64,000 nt of DNA from Ningiella ruwaisensis (lineage in GTDB: Bacteria; Pseudomonadota; Gammaproteobacteria; Enterobacterales; Alteromonadaceae). Location: contig NZ_RAHT01000004.1 of the NCBI RefSeq assembly GCF_004798935.1, positions 124,001-188,000 on the forward strand, written 5' to 3'. Below are positions 19,415 through 28,033 of the stretch, piece by piece. The translations under genes and the position numbers were made by a program. The notes under the pieces were generated by a model. The model was not told the origin of the DNA. It searched no databases and worked only from the letters and a program-made list of their open reading frames with translations. The number at the start of each line of letters is the position of its first letter. The first letter of the stretch is position 1.

Positions 19415-19430
19415 AGACGCAGGATAGTAC

Positions 19431-20279
19431 TTATACTAAACCCTTAAAATCCTCGCTACTGTGTCTCTCCTTAAGCTGTTTTTCATCATCGCCCCAGACT
19501 TTATTCACCAGTCTTCCGCGCTTAACGGCGGGTCGCTCAAGAATTTGCTTGGTCCATCGCTGCAAGTGTTTGTAATCCTGTACTTGTAAAAATTCACCAG
19601 CGTCATATAAGCTTCCGTGTGCCAGTAGGCCATACCAGGGCCAAATCGCCATATCGGCAATGGAATAATGTGCGCCTGCAATGTACTCGTTGTTTTCAAG
19701 CTGTTTATCAAGTACATCGAGCTGTCGCTTCACTTCCATGGCGTAGCGGTTGATTGGGTATTCGTATTTCTCAGGCGCATAAGCGTAAAAGTGACCAAAA
19801 CCACCGCCTAAAAAGGGAGCGCTTCCCATTTGCCACATCAGCCAGTTGAGCGTCTCTGTTCTATCGTGCCCTTGTTTGGGTAAAAAAGCGTCAAATTTTT
19901 CGGCCAAATGGATCAAGATTGAACCTGATTCAAAAATGCGCAGGGGCACATCGCTTGAAAAATCCATAAGCGCCGGGATTTTAGAATTTGGATTAACACC
20001 CACAAACCCGCTTGAAAACTGCTGTCCTTCCTGGATATCAATTAACCAAGCGTCGTATTCCGCCTCTTGAATCCCCGCTTCCAAGAGTTCTTCAAACATG
20101 ATAGTCACTTTTTGGCCGTTTGGCGTTGCAAGCGAGTACAGTTGAAAAGGATGCTCTCCAACCGGTAACTCTTGCTCGTGTCTTGCTCCCGCTTCAGGTC
20201 GGTTGATGTTTGCAAATTTTCCGCCGTTGTTCGGATCCCACTTCCATATTTTAGGCGGGGTATAACTTTTATCAGACAT
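19431..20279 (-). CDS. yghU: Glutathione-dependent disulfide-bond oxidoreductase YghU
   Basis: A Nu-class glutathione transferase-like enzyme that reduces disulfide substrates with two bound glutathione molecules. The 282-residue sequence follows E. coli YghU closely. Recognisable blocks are GGKFANINRPEAG near the N-terminus, LPVGEHPFQLYSLATPNGQK, QFSSGFVGVNPNSKIPAL, ESGSILIHLAEKF and APFLGGGFGHFYAYAPEKY. It is monocistronic, and its 3' end abuts the displaced cysE tail. Confidence 0.94.
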   Translation of the reverse strand: MSDKSYTPPKIWKWDPNNGGKFANINRPEAGARHEQELPVGEHPFQLYSLATPNGQKVTIMFEELLEAGIQEAEYDAWLIDIQEGQQFSSGFVGVNPNSKIPALMDFSSDVPLRIFESGSILIHLAEKFDAFLPKQGHDRTETLNWLMWQMGSAPFLGGGFGHFYAYAPEKYEYPINRYAMEVKRQLDVLDKQLENNEYIAGAHYSIADMAIWPWYGLLAHGSLYDAGEFLQVQDYKHLQRWTKQILERPAVKRGRLVNKVWGDDEKQLKERHSSEDFKGLV

Positions 20280-20350
20280 AAATTTACTCCTGCTGCGTTT
20301 TTATATTTACGATATTTGCCCTGTTTTAATGACTAAGCTTAGAAGGAGAA

Positions 20351-21352
20351 TTAGGCTTCATCAATTGCAAGTTTGGTAAATAGTGGAAAATGATCGGAGC
20401 CTATGCTCGGTAGCCGCTTCATTTCGACCAGTGAAAAATGCTCACTTACAAAAATGTGATCCAGCGGCCATCTTGCCCAAATATGTTGCGCATGAAAGGT
20501 ATTAAAGAAACCACGACCGATACGCGGGTCCAACAAGCCACTTTTTTCTCTAAAGGCCTGTGTCGTTGGCGACCACGCAACATCGTTCAAATCGCCGGTA
20601 ACGATCAATGGTTGCTTAGATAGCGCAGCCTCTTTTGCGTAAAGTAAAAGCTCTTTGTCTCTGGGTTTTGCGGTTTCAGCTTCAGTTGGACTCGGCGGCT
20701 CAGGATGCACAAAAAACGCCCTTATGGATTGTTCATCAATTTCGATATTACAGGTGATTGAGGGTATGTCGTTTTTTATGCGGTAAAGCACATCCACGTT
20801 GGATAAGGGGTGTTTGCTGTACAAATGCATGCCATAAAGATTGTCGAGAGGCACAGGTACGCGATGAGGATAATCGTCTAGCCCATCATCAAGCTGCTGC
20901 TGCCACCAAATATCAGACTCTAGAGTAATTAAAATATCCGGTTGGTGTTTATTCACTAGTTCGATTAATTTAAAAGCCTGTCGATTATGCATCAACACAT
21001 TTGAGGTAAGCACGCTTAACTGCACTTTAGGAGATTTACTGCGACGGATTTCGCTTTTGTAAAAGGGGGTGTAAGGCAATATCCAGTGGCCCTGAAAAAG
21101 CAGAACGAGGGCATTTAAAACAACACACAATGTAGACACCGCCTCAAAATATGAGGCATTCAGGCTCATCAGGACCAGAATGTTTACGATACAAATAATG
21201 CTGATCTGAAGGCGAGGGAATTCCCACGCCCGAAACAACCAATGATCAAACGGTAAAATTGAAAGCACAGTCACAATAAGGCAAACGAAGCTCATTGTAA
21301 CGGCAATAGCAACGGCACCATGTGATACTGCATTCAGTAAATCGACATCCAT
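20351..21352 (-). CDS. Membrane endonuclease/exonuclease/phosphatase-family protein
   Basis: A 333-residue protein with three N-terminal hydrophobic helices (about 13-100) and a C-terminal EEP catalytic domain facing one side of the membrane. Signature residues are visible in LTSNVLMHNR, ITLESD, HPEPPSP, VTGDLNDVAWSP and the terminal GSDHFPL, covering the catalytic Glu, the GDLN Asp/Asn pair and the SDH histidine. Such membrane-bound EEP proteins may hydrolyse phosphodiesters or phospholipid-like substrates; the substrate here is unknown. It follows yigB by 16 bases and is probably the last gene of the lptM-lysA-dapF operon. Confidence 0.8.
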   Translation of the reverse strand: MDVDLLNAVSHGAVAIAVTMSFVCLIVTVLSILPFDHWLFRAWEFPRLQISIICIVNILVLMSLNASYFEAVSTLCVVLNALVLLFQGHWILPYTPFYKSEIRRSKSPKVQLSVLTSNVLMHNRQAFKLIELVNKHQPDILITLESDIWWQQQLDDGLDDYPHRVPVPLDNLYGMHLYSKHPLSNVDVLYRIKNDIPSITCNIEIDEQSIRAFFVHPEPPSPTEAETAKPRDKELLLYAKEAALSKQPLIVTGDLNDVAWSPTTQAFREKSGLLDPRIGRGFFNTFHAQHIWARWPLDHIFVSEHFSLVEMKRLPSIGSDHFPLFTKLAIDEA

Positions 21353-21368
21353 GCTTGTTAACCCTTAT

Positions 21369-22097
21369 TTATTTTTGTTGTTTTAGTATAGTCATAAGTT
21401 GAGATAAGGCATGAAGCTCTATGTGCGGCAGAACTTGCGTTACTTCGCTGCTAAGTTCACGCTTTCTATCAAACGTAAACCACGCTGATATCATACCTGC
21501 TTGCGTGGCTCCCCAGACATCCTTTTGCAAATTATCCCCTACATGCATAATGTATTTGGCAGGTAAGTCTAAAAGCGATATTGCTTCTTTAAACATGTCG
21601 GGATAAGGCTTCATTCTGCGTGTCTTACTGGCGTGAAGTGCGTGCGTAAAATATTGTTCGATACCAATTTGCTTAAGATTTACATTTCCGTTTGTGATAG
21701 CAACGAGAGGTACACGTTTCGATAACTTCTTCAAGGTTTTGCAAATGTTTTTGTCTACTGTGAAGTCGCTGCGTTTGTGATAAAAGGTATCAAAGCAATC
21801 GGCGACGGCGTCTGGAATGATATCGCTTCCTAAGCCTGCAGCTAAAAAGGCTTTAGTTAGGGTTATTGTGCGCAAGGCGCCCATATCGTGCTTTAGCTCA
21901 GGTGATTCGGCAAGTGCCGCTTGCTTAAATCCCAACCAGTCCTTGGGGGAGTAATGCTTTGCATGAGGATAATGTTGCGCGATGTGCGTACGTAAATGTT
22001 GCTCCGCTTCAAGTATATATGGCCAGTTATCGTATAAGGTATCATCCAAATCGAAAGTTAAGGCCTTAATTTCTCCAAACGGTTTGTAAATAATCAC
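21369..22097 (-). CDS. yigB: HAD-IA phosphatase, YigB-like
   Basis: A 242-residue haloacid dehalogenase-family phosphatase. The nucleophile motif is LTFDLDDTLYDN near residue 14, motif II is AITNGN near 131, and the acidic motif HVGDNLQKDVWGATQAGM closes the site. In E. coli YigB dephosphorylates a riboflavin precursor, and the gene follows xerC as it does here. The start overlaps the xerC stop by four bases (ATGA). Substrate identity is inferred from synteny and family only. Confidence 0.88.
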   Translation of the reverse strand: MIIYKPFGEIKALTFDLDDTLYDNWPYILEAEQHLRTHIAQHYPHAKHYSPKDWLGFKQAALAESPELKHDMGALRTITLTKAFLAAGLGSDIIPDAVADCFDTFYHKRSDFTVDKNICKTLKKLSKRVPLVAITNGNVNLKQIGIEQYFTHALHASKTRRMKPYPDMFKEAISLLDLPAKYIMHVGDNLQKDVWGATQAGMISAWFTFDRKRELSSEVTQVLPHIELHALSQLMTILKQQK

Positions 22098-23029
22098 TTC
22101 TTTTTAGCCCTCGGATGCGCCTTGTCATAGATTTCTGAAAGATGTTGAAAATTAAGGTGGGTATACACCTGAGTCGTAGACAAATTAGCATGGCCTAAAA
22201 GCTCTTGAACCCCTCTTAAATCTTTGCTCGATTCCAATACGTGTGTAGCAAAAGAATGGCGCAAGGTGTGGGGGCTGATTTGTTGGTAAAGTGTCTGATG
22301 TTTAGCCCAATGATCTAATCGCTTGGCCAACTGTCGATTAGAAAGCCGACGTTTTTGTTTAGAAATAAAAAGCGCCTGTGCGTCTTCCTGCGCGCCAGGT
22401 GGGGCGTACTCATCACGAATATTTAAGTAATCTTCCAGTGCTTTTGATGCCTTTCGGCCTATGGGGATGATCCGCTGCTTATTACCTTTGCCGGTAACTT
22501 TTACTGACATTCCCGACTGACTTTCTTCCAGAAGGTCTTCAAGATCTAAGCCGGTTACTTCCGATAAACGCAAGCCGCAGCCGTAAATTAACTCAAAAAT
22601 TGCTTTGTCTCGCAAGCCAATAAAATCATCACGCTCAAACGATAAAAGCGCGTTCATTTCGTCAACATTTAACTGCTTGGGTAGCGGTTTATTTTGCTTA
22701 ACTGAATGAACGCTTTTAGCAGGGTTGTGTTGTAAATAGCCAAGCTTGACCAGAAATTGACAAAAGTTTCGAAGTACCGTTAGTTGCAAATTTATACTGC
22801 GTGATGACAGGCCTCGTTTATGACCAATATGCAGCACCTTTTTGCAGTCTTCGGTGCTAAGATGTCGCCAATTGTCCAGTTGCAATCGAGATTTGATGTC
22901 GAGCAATTGACGTTCATAATTTTTAACAGTATGCGCTGAAAGCTGTCTTTGTACTTCACACTCATGAAGATACTGACTGAGTAACACATCATCCTGAGCT
23001 TTGGTTTTTGATGGATTAGCGTCACTCAT
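22094..23029 (-). CDS. xerC: Tyrosine recombinase XerC
   Basis: Works with XerD at the chromosomal dif site to resolve dimers before cell division. The 311-residue length is slightly above the typical 300. The catalytic set is complete: R154 (CGLRLSE), K181 (TGKGNK), H254 and R257 (HTLRH), H280 (LLGHAN) and Y289 (QVYTHLNF). The N-terminal SAM-like DNA-binding domain is normal. It sits between DUF484 and yigB as in E. coli, so it is the housekeeping enzyme and not a mobile-element integrase. Confidence 0.96.
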   Translation of the reverse strand: MSDANPSKTKAQDDVLLSQYLHECEVQRQLSAHTVKNYERQLLDIKSRLQLDNWRHLSTEDCKKVLHIGHKRGLSSRSINLQLTVLRNFCQFLVKLGYLQHNPAKSVHSVKQNKPLPKQLNVDEMNALLSFERDDFIGLRDKAIFELIYGCGLRLSEVTGLDLEDLLEESQSGMSVKVTGKGNKQRIIPIGRKASKALEDYLNIRDEYAPPGAQEDAQALFISKQKRRLSNRQLAKRLDHWAKHQTLYQQISPHTLRHSFATHVLESSKDLRGVQELLGHANLSTTQVYTHLNFQHLSEIYDKAHPRAKKK

Positions 23030-23050
23030 AGTATTCCCATGAGCTTGTGT

Positions 23051-23809
23051 TTACGCAAATTGCTTAAGTTGATGAGTTAAAAACGCCTGTAAGTAGGCTA
23101 ATAGGGTTGTGTCCATATCTGGCGAAAAGTGCAATGGATTTTCGCTTGCGATGGCCAAGAGTGCAATCGGCTTTTCCTGCACATTATCTTTGTCAGTGCC
23201 GATTACAATTAAAGCGACCGATTCAACACTTTTCTGTGCGTCTTCATTCATGGAAAACAAGACTTGCTTTTCATGCTGATTCAAACGCCCAAAATAAAAA
23301 GGCTGCTTATTGAGACGCTTATCCAGTAATGCCCGCTGTTGCAACTCTGGCAGTTTATACGGCGAATCTATTGCGTCGTTAAAAGGATAAAGCACTGCCT
23401 GACTCAAACCCAAGGCTTTACAAAGCTGTGTGCTTAAAATGGAATTTAGCTCTTGGATGCTGCTGCTTTTCGCAATTGCCAGATTCACGTCTGCATAGGT
23501 AGTGTAAATTGTCTCATTGCGTTTGGCGTTATGAATGAGTTGTTCAAGTTGTTTCTTTTGGCTTTTGATTTTGTCGCGGTATTGTTCAATTTGTAGTTGA
23601 GTAAGCGAAACGACGCCTTTATTCTGATGGTGTACTTGTAGTTCGCTTAATACCTGCGGATGCTGAAGGAAAAAATCAGGGTTTTGCTGTAAATAAGCAA
23701 CGATGTCTTTCGCTTGTATCGGCGCTGTTTCGTGATTTTTTTGAGTCTGTTCATTCGCTGCATCGGCTTTGCAAATATCTTCAGCCTGAGGCGATAAGGA
23801 GTGTGTCAT
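23051..23809 (-). CDS. DUF484 family protein (YigA-like)
   Basis: A 252-residue cytoplasmic protein of the DUF484 family, with a GAF-like fold. The family's opening appears at [22 protein letters not shown] near 38-58, then a coiled-coil helix ([20 protein letters not shown]) and the globular domain. The function is not established. It is placed between dapF and xerC, as yigA is in E. coli, and its start overlaps the dapF stop by four bases. Confidence 0.9.
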   Translation of the reverse strand: MTHSLSPQAEDICKADAANEQTQKNHETAPIQAKDIVAYLQQNPDFFLQHPQVLSELQVHHQNKGVVSLTQLQIEQYRDKIKSQKKQLEQLIHNAKRNETIYTTYADVNLAIAKSSSIQELNSILSTQLCKALGLSQAVLYPFNDAIDSPYKLPELQQRALLDKRLNKQPFYFGRLNQHEKQVLFSMNEDAQKSVESVALIVIGTDKDNVQEKPIALLAIASENPLHFSPDMDTTLLAYLQAFLTHQLKQFA

Positions 23810-24672
23810 AAAGGTATTTGTCCATCGTATATATGTTCGGCAGGGCCGGTCATTTTAAGCATCGTGTCACCGCCTTGCCACTTAATGCTAAGTTTACCAC
23901 CGGGTAGCTCAACGTCCACTTCTTGTTTTAATTTTCCCTGCATTTGTCCTATTGCGACCGCAGCACATGCACCACTGCCGCAAGCAAGTGTCTCTCCTGC
24001 GCCGCGTTCATATACTCGCAATTTAATGTGTGAATCATCAACAATCTGCATAAATCCGACGTTAACACCTTCTGGAAAACGTTCATGCTGGCCTAAAAAT
24101 GCGCCAATCTTAGCGACTTCGGCTGTCTCAACACTGTCGACTTCGAGCACGCAATGCGGGTTTCCCATTGACACCACGCCGCAAAAGTAAGTGGTATGGT
24201 TATCTCTAATGATATAGGTATTTTCCTGTTTATTGGCTTTAAAAGGTACTTCGGCAGGCTCAAAGATTGGCTTACCCATATTGACTGTAACTTGTCCCTC
24301 TTTTTCAATATATAAGACCATACGGCCAGACTTTGTGCTTACCACAATTTTATTTTTGTTTACCAAGCCTTTATTTTTAACAAATCGTGCAAAACAACGA
24401 GCACCATTTCCGCATTGAGACACTTCACTGCCATCGGCGTTAAAAATCCGGTAGTGAAAGTCTTGGTCTGGGTCGTAGGGGGGCTCAACAATTAGTAACT
24501 GGTCAAAGCCAACACCAAAGTTACGGTCCGCCAATTGCTGGATTTTTTCTTTAGAAAAAAAGACATTCTGGGTGACCGCATCGACCACCATAAAATCATT
24601 GCCAAGGCCGTGCATTTTAGAGAAATGCAACATTGGCCTTTTTTGTTGTTTGTTTGCTGGCGAGTGCATCAT
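23806..24672 (-). CDS. dapF: Diaminopimelate epimerase
   Basis: Converts LL- to meso-diaminopimelate for lysine and peptidoglycan synthesis. The two catalytic cysteines are in [11 protein letters not shown] (C87) and [11 protein letters not shown]. The sequence [20 protein letters not shown] near the N-terminus is typical. The frame begins one base after the lysA stop (24672), but homologues start at the Met of [11 protein letters not shown] (24633), so the first 13 residues may not be translated. It is followed by DUF484 with an ATGA overlap. Confidence 0.96.
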   Translation of the reverse strand: MMHSPANKQQKRPMLHFSKMHGLGNDFMVVDAVTQNVFFSKEKIQQLADRNFGVGFDQLLIVEPPYDPDQDFHYRIFNADGSEVSQCGNGARCFARFVKNKGLVNKNKIVVSTKSGRMVLYIEKEGQVTVNMGKPIFEPAEVPFKANKQENTYIIRDNHTTYFCGVVSMGNPHCVLEVDSVETAEVAKIGAFLGQHERFPEGVNVGFMQIVDDSHIKLRVYERGAGETLACGSGACAAVAIGQMQGKLKQEVDVELPGGKLSIKWQGGDTMLKMTGPAEHIYDGQIPL

Positions 24673-25920
24673 TTACGTCACCACAAATTCATCTTTGTAC
24701 AGGTCGCTGAGCTTTTCTCTTGCGCGCACAAGAATACTTTTGTCTTTATCTACCATTATTTCAGCTGGGCGGCATCGGCTGTTGTAATTGCTGGCCATCA
24801 CAAAACCATACGCACCCGCACTTTTTACTGCCAGTAAGTCGCCTGCCTGAATAGCCAAATTGCGATCTTTACCTAAAAAATCACCCGTTTCGCATACGGG
24901 GCCAACCACATCATAGGTCTGAGGCAATTCTTCTCTCACATTGACCGGCTCGATTTTTTGCCATGCGCCGTACAGTGCCGGTCTTAGCAGGTCATTCATC
25001 GCAGCATCAACAATTGCAAAATTCTTTTCTTCGCCTTGCTTTAAAAATTCTACTTTTGTCACCAAAATACCCGCGTTTGCAGCAATGGCACGTCCAGGTT
25101 CAAGTATGAGGGTCAAATGCTCACGACCAACCATTTTCTCGGCCATTGCTTGTGCATAAGCTTTCGGATGGGGTGGGTTTTCGTTGTTATAAGTCACACC
25201 CAGTCCACCGCCAACATCAAGATGTTCTATGTGAATATCAAGTTCCGCTAACTGATCAATCAATGATAAAAGGCGCTCTAGGGCATCCACAAATGGTGCA
25301 ATCTCTGTTAACTGAGAACCAATATGGCAATCCATACCTTTTATGAGCAGATGAGATAAGGCATTCGCTTTTTGATAGCTTGCCAGAGCGTCTTCATGCG
25401 CAATGCCAAACTTATTGGCTTTTAGTCCGGTTGAAATATATGGGTGGGTTTTTGCGTCCACATCCGGGTTAATTCTCAAAGAAATCGGCGCCATTACGTC
25501 CATGGCACTTGCCACGCTGTTGATACGCTCGAGCTCCGGAATTGATTCTACATTAAAGCATTTGATTCCTTGCTCAAGTGCAAAACGGATCTCATCTTCG
25601 GTTTTACCTACGCCAGAAAACACGACCTTTTTCGCTTCTCCACCCGCCGCCAGAACTCGTTCCAGCTCACCACCCGAAACAATATCAAAGCCCGATCCCA
25701 GTTTTGCCAATACTGACAGCACACCCAAATTTGAGTTGGCTTTTACTGCATAACAAATAAGATGCTTGTGAGCACTTACTGCATCATCAAAAGCCTGAAA
25801 ATGACGCTCAAGTGTGGCTCTTGAATACACATAACAGGGGGTGCCATATTGCATGGCGATATCTTCTACGGCGACATCTTCAGCAAACAATCGCTTGTTT
25901 TTGTATTGAAAAAAATCCAT
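24673..25920 (-). CDS. lysA: Diaminopimelate decarboxylase
   Basis: A PLP enzyme making L-lysine from meso-diaminopimelate, 415 residues. The Schiff-base lysine is K60 in ICYAVKANSN. The glycine-rich phosphate-binding loop is LDVGGGLGVTY and EPGRAIAANAG contributes to PLP binding. The catalytic cysteine region GPVCETGDFLG and the dimer-interface GAYGFVMASNYNSR are intact. Its start overlaps the lptM stop by one base (TAATG), and dapF follows with no gap, so lptM, lysA and dapF form one operon. Confidence 0.97.
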   Translation of the reverse strand: MDFFQYKNKRLFAEDVAVEDIAMQYGTPCYVYSRATLERHFQAFDDAVSAHKHLICYAVKANSNLGVLSVLAKLGSGFDIVSGGELERVLAAGGEAKKVVFSGVGKTEDEIRFALEQGIKCFNVESIPELERINSVASAMDVMAPISLRINPDVDAKTHPYISTGLKANKFGIAHEDALASYQKANALSHLLIKGMDCHIGSQLTEIAPFVDALERLLSLIDQLAELDIHIEHLDVGGGLGVTYNNENPPHPKAYAQAMAEKMVGREHLTLILEPGRAIAANAGILVTKVEFLKQGEEKNFAIVDAAMNDLLRPALYGAWQKIEPVNVREELPQTYDVVGPVCETGDFLGKDRNLAIQAGDLLAVKSAGAYGFVMASNYNSRCRPAEIMVDKDKSILVRAREKLSDLYKDEFVVT

Positions 25921-26084
25921 TACTGCTCTCCTTGCAAATTTTGTTCGGAGTCAGCGGTATCGGAAGCTTCTTGTGTTTGATTTGCAGGTGGCTCTTCAGG
26001 AAGATACAAAGGTCCACGCTGACCACACGCACTTAGCAACATGACTAGACATGCTGTGAGTACGCATTTTTTTTGCGACGTCAT
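25920..26084 (-). CDS. lptM: LPS translocon maturation chaperone LptM (YifL family)
   Basis: A 54-residue lipoprotein. It begins MTSQKKCVLTACLVMLLSAC, with lipobox LSAC, and the mature part starts CGQRGPLYLPEE, the hallmark of the LptM/YifL family, then an acidic low-complexity tail. In E. coli LptM stabilises the LptD-LptE outer-membrane LPS translocon, and its gene sits just upstream of dapF. The stop overlaps the lysA start (TAATG). Length, lipobox and synteny make this a secure call despite the small size. Confidence 0.92.
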   Translation of the reverse strand: MTSQKKCVLTACLVMLLSACGQRGPLYLPEEPPANQTQEASDTADSEQNLQGEQ

Positions 26085-26172
26085 AGGGTACTTCAACAAT
26101 TAAAACGCTAATGCGCTAACATTGCACTGCAACGACCAAAAATGCAAATGAAATTGCGGTTCTCAGCGCAAT

Positions 26173-27276
26173 TTAGCTCAAGCTTTCTTCACAAAGTGAA
26201 GCGGCGTTATTTTGATGTTTATCCACTAGTTGCGTGAAAAAGGTCCATGTATCTGATGATAGGTAATAACGCAGAGACGATAGCTTATTACCGCCATTTG
26301 CAAACCATTGTGATAGTGAACAGATCATAACATCGGGATACCCCGCCTTACTGGCAGCAATCGTTCGAATGGCCCAGTTCCATTCGCTTTTGGGATAAAC
26401 GCGCAATACTAATTTTGAGTGGCCAATTGCTTCTTCCCACTGATTCTCATGCAGTGAAACGAGCGCTTTATTTTCAATGGCGGAAGCAAGTTCCTGGTCG
26501 TTTGAGGAAGAAGATACTGCGCGTTCAAAATCTGCTTTTGCCTGATTTATCGCGCCTAATCTCAAATGAATGAGGCCACGTCTTCGATACACCGAAGGAA
26601 AATTATTTCCCAGAGAAATTGCGTCATTGTAGTCATTCAGTGCTTGGTCAAGCGAAGGATTTTCATCGCTATGTAAACGAACCCAGGTTAAACCTCTGTC
26701 TACCAATATACCTGCTTTGATGCTCCGTTGAGCTTGTTCTAAGGCCTCACTATACGCACTTTTGGCTTCAGCAAACTCGCGCTTGGCAAAGAGAATTCGA
26801 CCTAATCCCCATAATGCGATGCCTTGTTGTTCATCTTCTTCGAGAACCTGCTCAAAGTAGGCACTTGCTTGGTCAAAATCTTTCTCTTCAAAACTCTTGA
26901 TCCCGCGCAGAAGTAATATTTCGGCTGAGGCTTCATCGTCTTGCGCACCTAAAGAATATGCATTTTGCTTGATTTGCTTTTCTTCCATCGTCAAAGGGAC
27001 ATTTTTCAAAAATTTCTCTACAACGAACAGGGCTTTTTGATCGTCACTGTTAGTGTAGCTTAGTCGCTCTATGGATTCTTTTAAGCTGCTTATCTCATTA
27101 AACATGGCTTGTGAGCGAATCTGATCTTCTCTCGCCTGCTCTTTAAAGGCAACCAGCTCCTGAGTCAGCCTGCCGGAATCCTGTTTAATTACCTCAAGTT
27201 CGTCTTGCAAAGCCTCAAGTCGCTGTTGATCTTCCTGATACTCACTCGCCCCATACAAAAACAAAAGGCCTACCAA
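26173..27276 (-). CDS. TPR-repeat membrane protein, N-terminus cut by in-frame TAG
   Basis: The open frame encodes up to 367 residues: a hydrophobic N-terminal stretch (VGLLFLYGA), a coiled-coil (about 12-70), then tetratricopeptide repeats (about 120-300: RGIKSFEEKDFDQASAYFEQ, AKSAYSEALEQA, RRRGLIHLRLGAINQAKADF). The frame continues upstream without shift past a single TAG at 27292-27294 to an ATG at 27369, which overlaps the preceding gene. The TAG falls inside what would be the membrane anchor. Without readthrough, translation would have to restart at a weak codon such as the TTG at 27276. The gene is therefore probably damaged or recoded. The function is unknown, perhaps scaffolding with its upstream partner. 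Confidence 0.7.
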   Translation of the reverse strand: MVGLLFLYGASEYQEDQQRLEALQDELEVIKQDSGRLTQELVAFKEQAREDQIRSQAMFNEISSLKESIERLSYTNSDDQKALFVVEKFLKNVPLTMEEKQIKQNAYSLGAQDDEASAEILLLRGIKSFEEKDFDQASAYFEQVLEEDEQQGIALWGLGRILFAKREFAEAKSAYSEALEQAQRSIKAGILVDRGLTWVRLHSDENPSLDQALNDYNDAISLGNNFPSVYRRRGLIHLRLGAINQAKADFERAVSSSSNDQELASAIENKALVSLHENQWEEAIGHSKLVLRVYPKSEWNWAIRTIAASKAGYPDVMICSLSQWFANGGNKLSSLRYYLSSDTWTFFTQLVDKHQNNAASLCEESLS

Positions 27277-27291
27277 AACAATGGCACTTAA

Positions 27292-27369
27292 CTACACTCC
27301 AATGGCTAGTTTGGCCTTCTTTTGGTTGTCTTTTAAATTTTCAATGGCCTCTTCAACATCACTTTGCAT
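27292..27369 (-). pseudogene. 5' fragment of the TPR gene, ending at in-frame TAG
   Basis: From ATG 27369 the frame encodes 25 residues, starting MQSDVEEAIENLKDNQ and ending KLAIGV, then TAG. The next in-frame codons continue as LSAIVLVGLLFLYGA, so the two parts together form an uninterrupted charged head plus membrane helix. The ATG overlaps the 3' end of the upstream gene by 11 bases, as expected for a coupled start. Confidence 0.75.
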
Positions 27370-27865
27370 GATTTTGCGCTCCCTGCGATGGGTGACGGGC
27401 TGTGTTTTGCTCAGAAAGGTTTTGCGGCGCAGCCTGTCCGCCATTTCCATTAGGATTTACTGCATTAATAATATTGGTGGCTTTATCGGTAAACTGCATA
27501 AAATGTTCGATAGCAGCCCCACCACAAGATACTTGCTCAAGCGCGCGAAAAAACTGATGCCGGTCGTCAATCGTTAATAAACAGATACTAAGTTTGGAAA
27601 CACACTTTTCAGACGCGTTAATCGTTATGTAAATAATGGCAAAAAACAGAAAAAAGATGCCAACAAAAGTGCCAATCGTGGCGTAGCCTGCGTCTTTTTC
27701 TACAAAAAGCTTGTATAAAAAAACACCAACAAAGAGCAAGAGAATACTGATGAGTAAGACCAGTATTGTCTTTCGGGTGCGAGTGTTCGCTTCAATGACT
27801 TCGGTTTTCACAATTTCGAAGCGTTGACGAATACACTCAGGGTTCCATTGCGAGTGGTTAGACAT
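27359..27865 (-). CDS. Two-helix membrane protein paired with the TPR gene
   Basis: A 168-residue protein I cannot assign to a family. It has a short charged N-terminus, two hydrophobic helices (about 32-52 and 60-84), a cytoplasmic-type segment with CVSKLSICLLTIDDRHQFFRALEQVS, and a Gly/Asn/Gln-rich C-terminal tail. It overlaps the start of the TPR gene by 11 bases, so the two are probably cotranslated and may form one membrane complex. Confidence 0.7.
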   Translation of the reverse strand: MSNHSQWNPECIRQRFEIVKTEVIEANTRTRKTILVLLISILLLFVGVFLYKLFVEKDAGYATIGTFVGIFFLFFAIIYITINASEKCVSKLSICLLTIDDRHQFFRALEQVSCGGAAIEHFMQFTDKATNIINAVNPNGNGGQAAPQNLSEQNTARHPSQGAQNHAK

Positions 27866-28033
27866 AAAAAATCCTTTCGATCAATTTATGACTAAACTGC
27901 AACCTTGGTAATACTTACCCTAAATGAGAAAATGGGTCGAGGAAATTAGCCTACTGCAATTGATAATGCATATAGATTTTTACTATAGCCCAATTCAGGC
28001 GACTTTGTCATGTTTGAGATAAAATATACTGAA

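Noticed and set aside
22094-23029. Tyrosine recombinase as evidence of an integrated mobile element
   Set aside because: Its neighbours (DUF484, dapF, yigB) and complete sequence identify the housekeeping XerC.
26173-27369. Stop-codon recoding or an alternative genetic code
   Set aside because: The two interrupting stops differ (TAG and TAA), both codons end many intact genes here, and no recoding signal was recognised.
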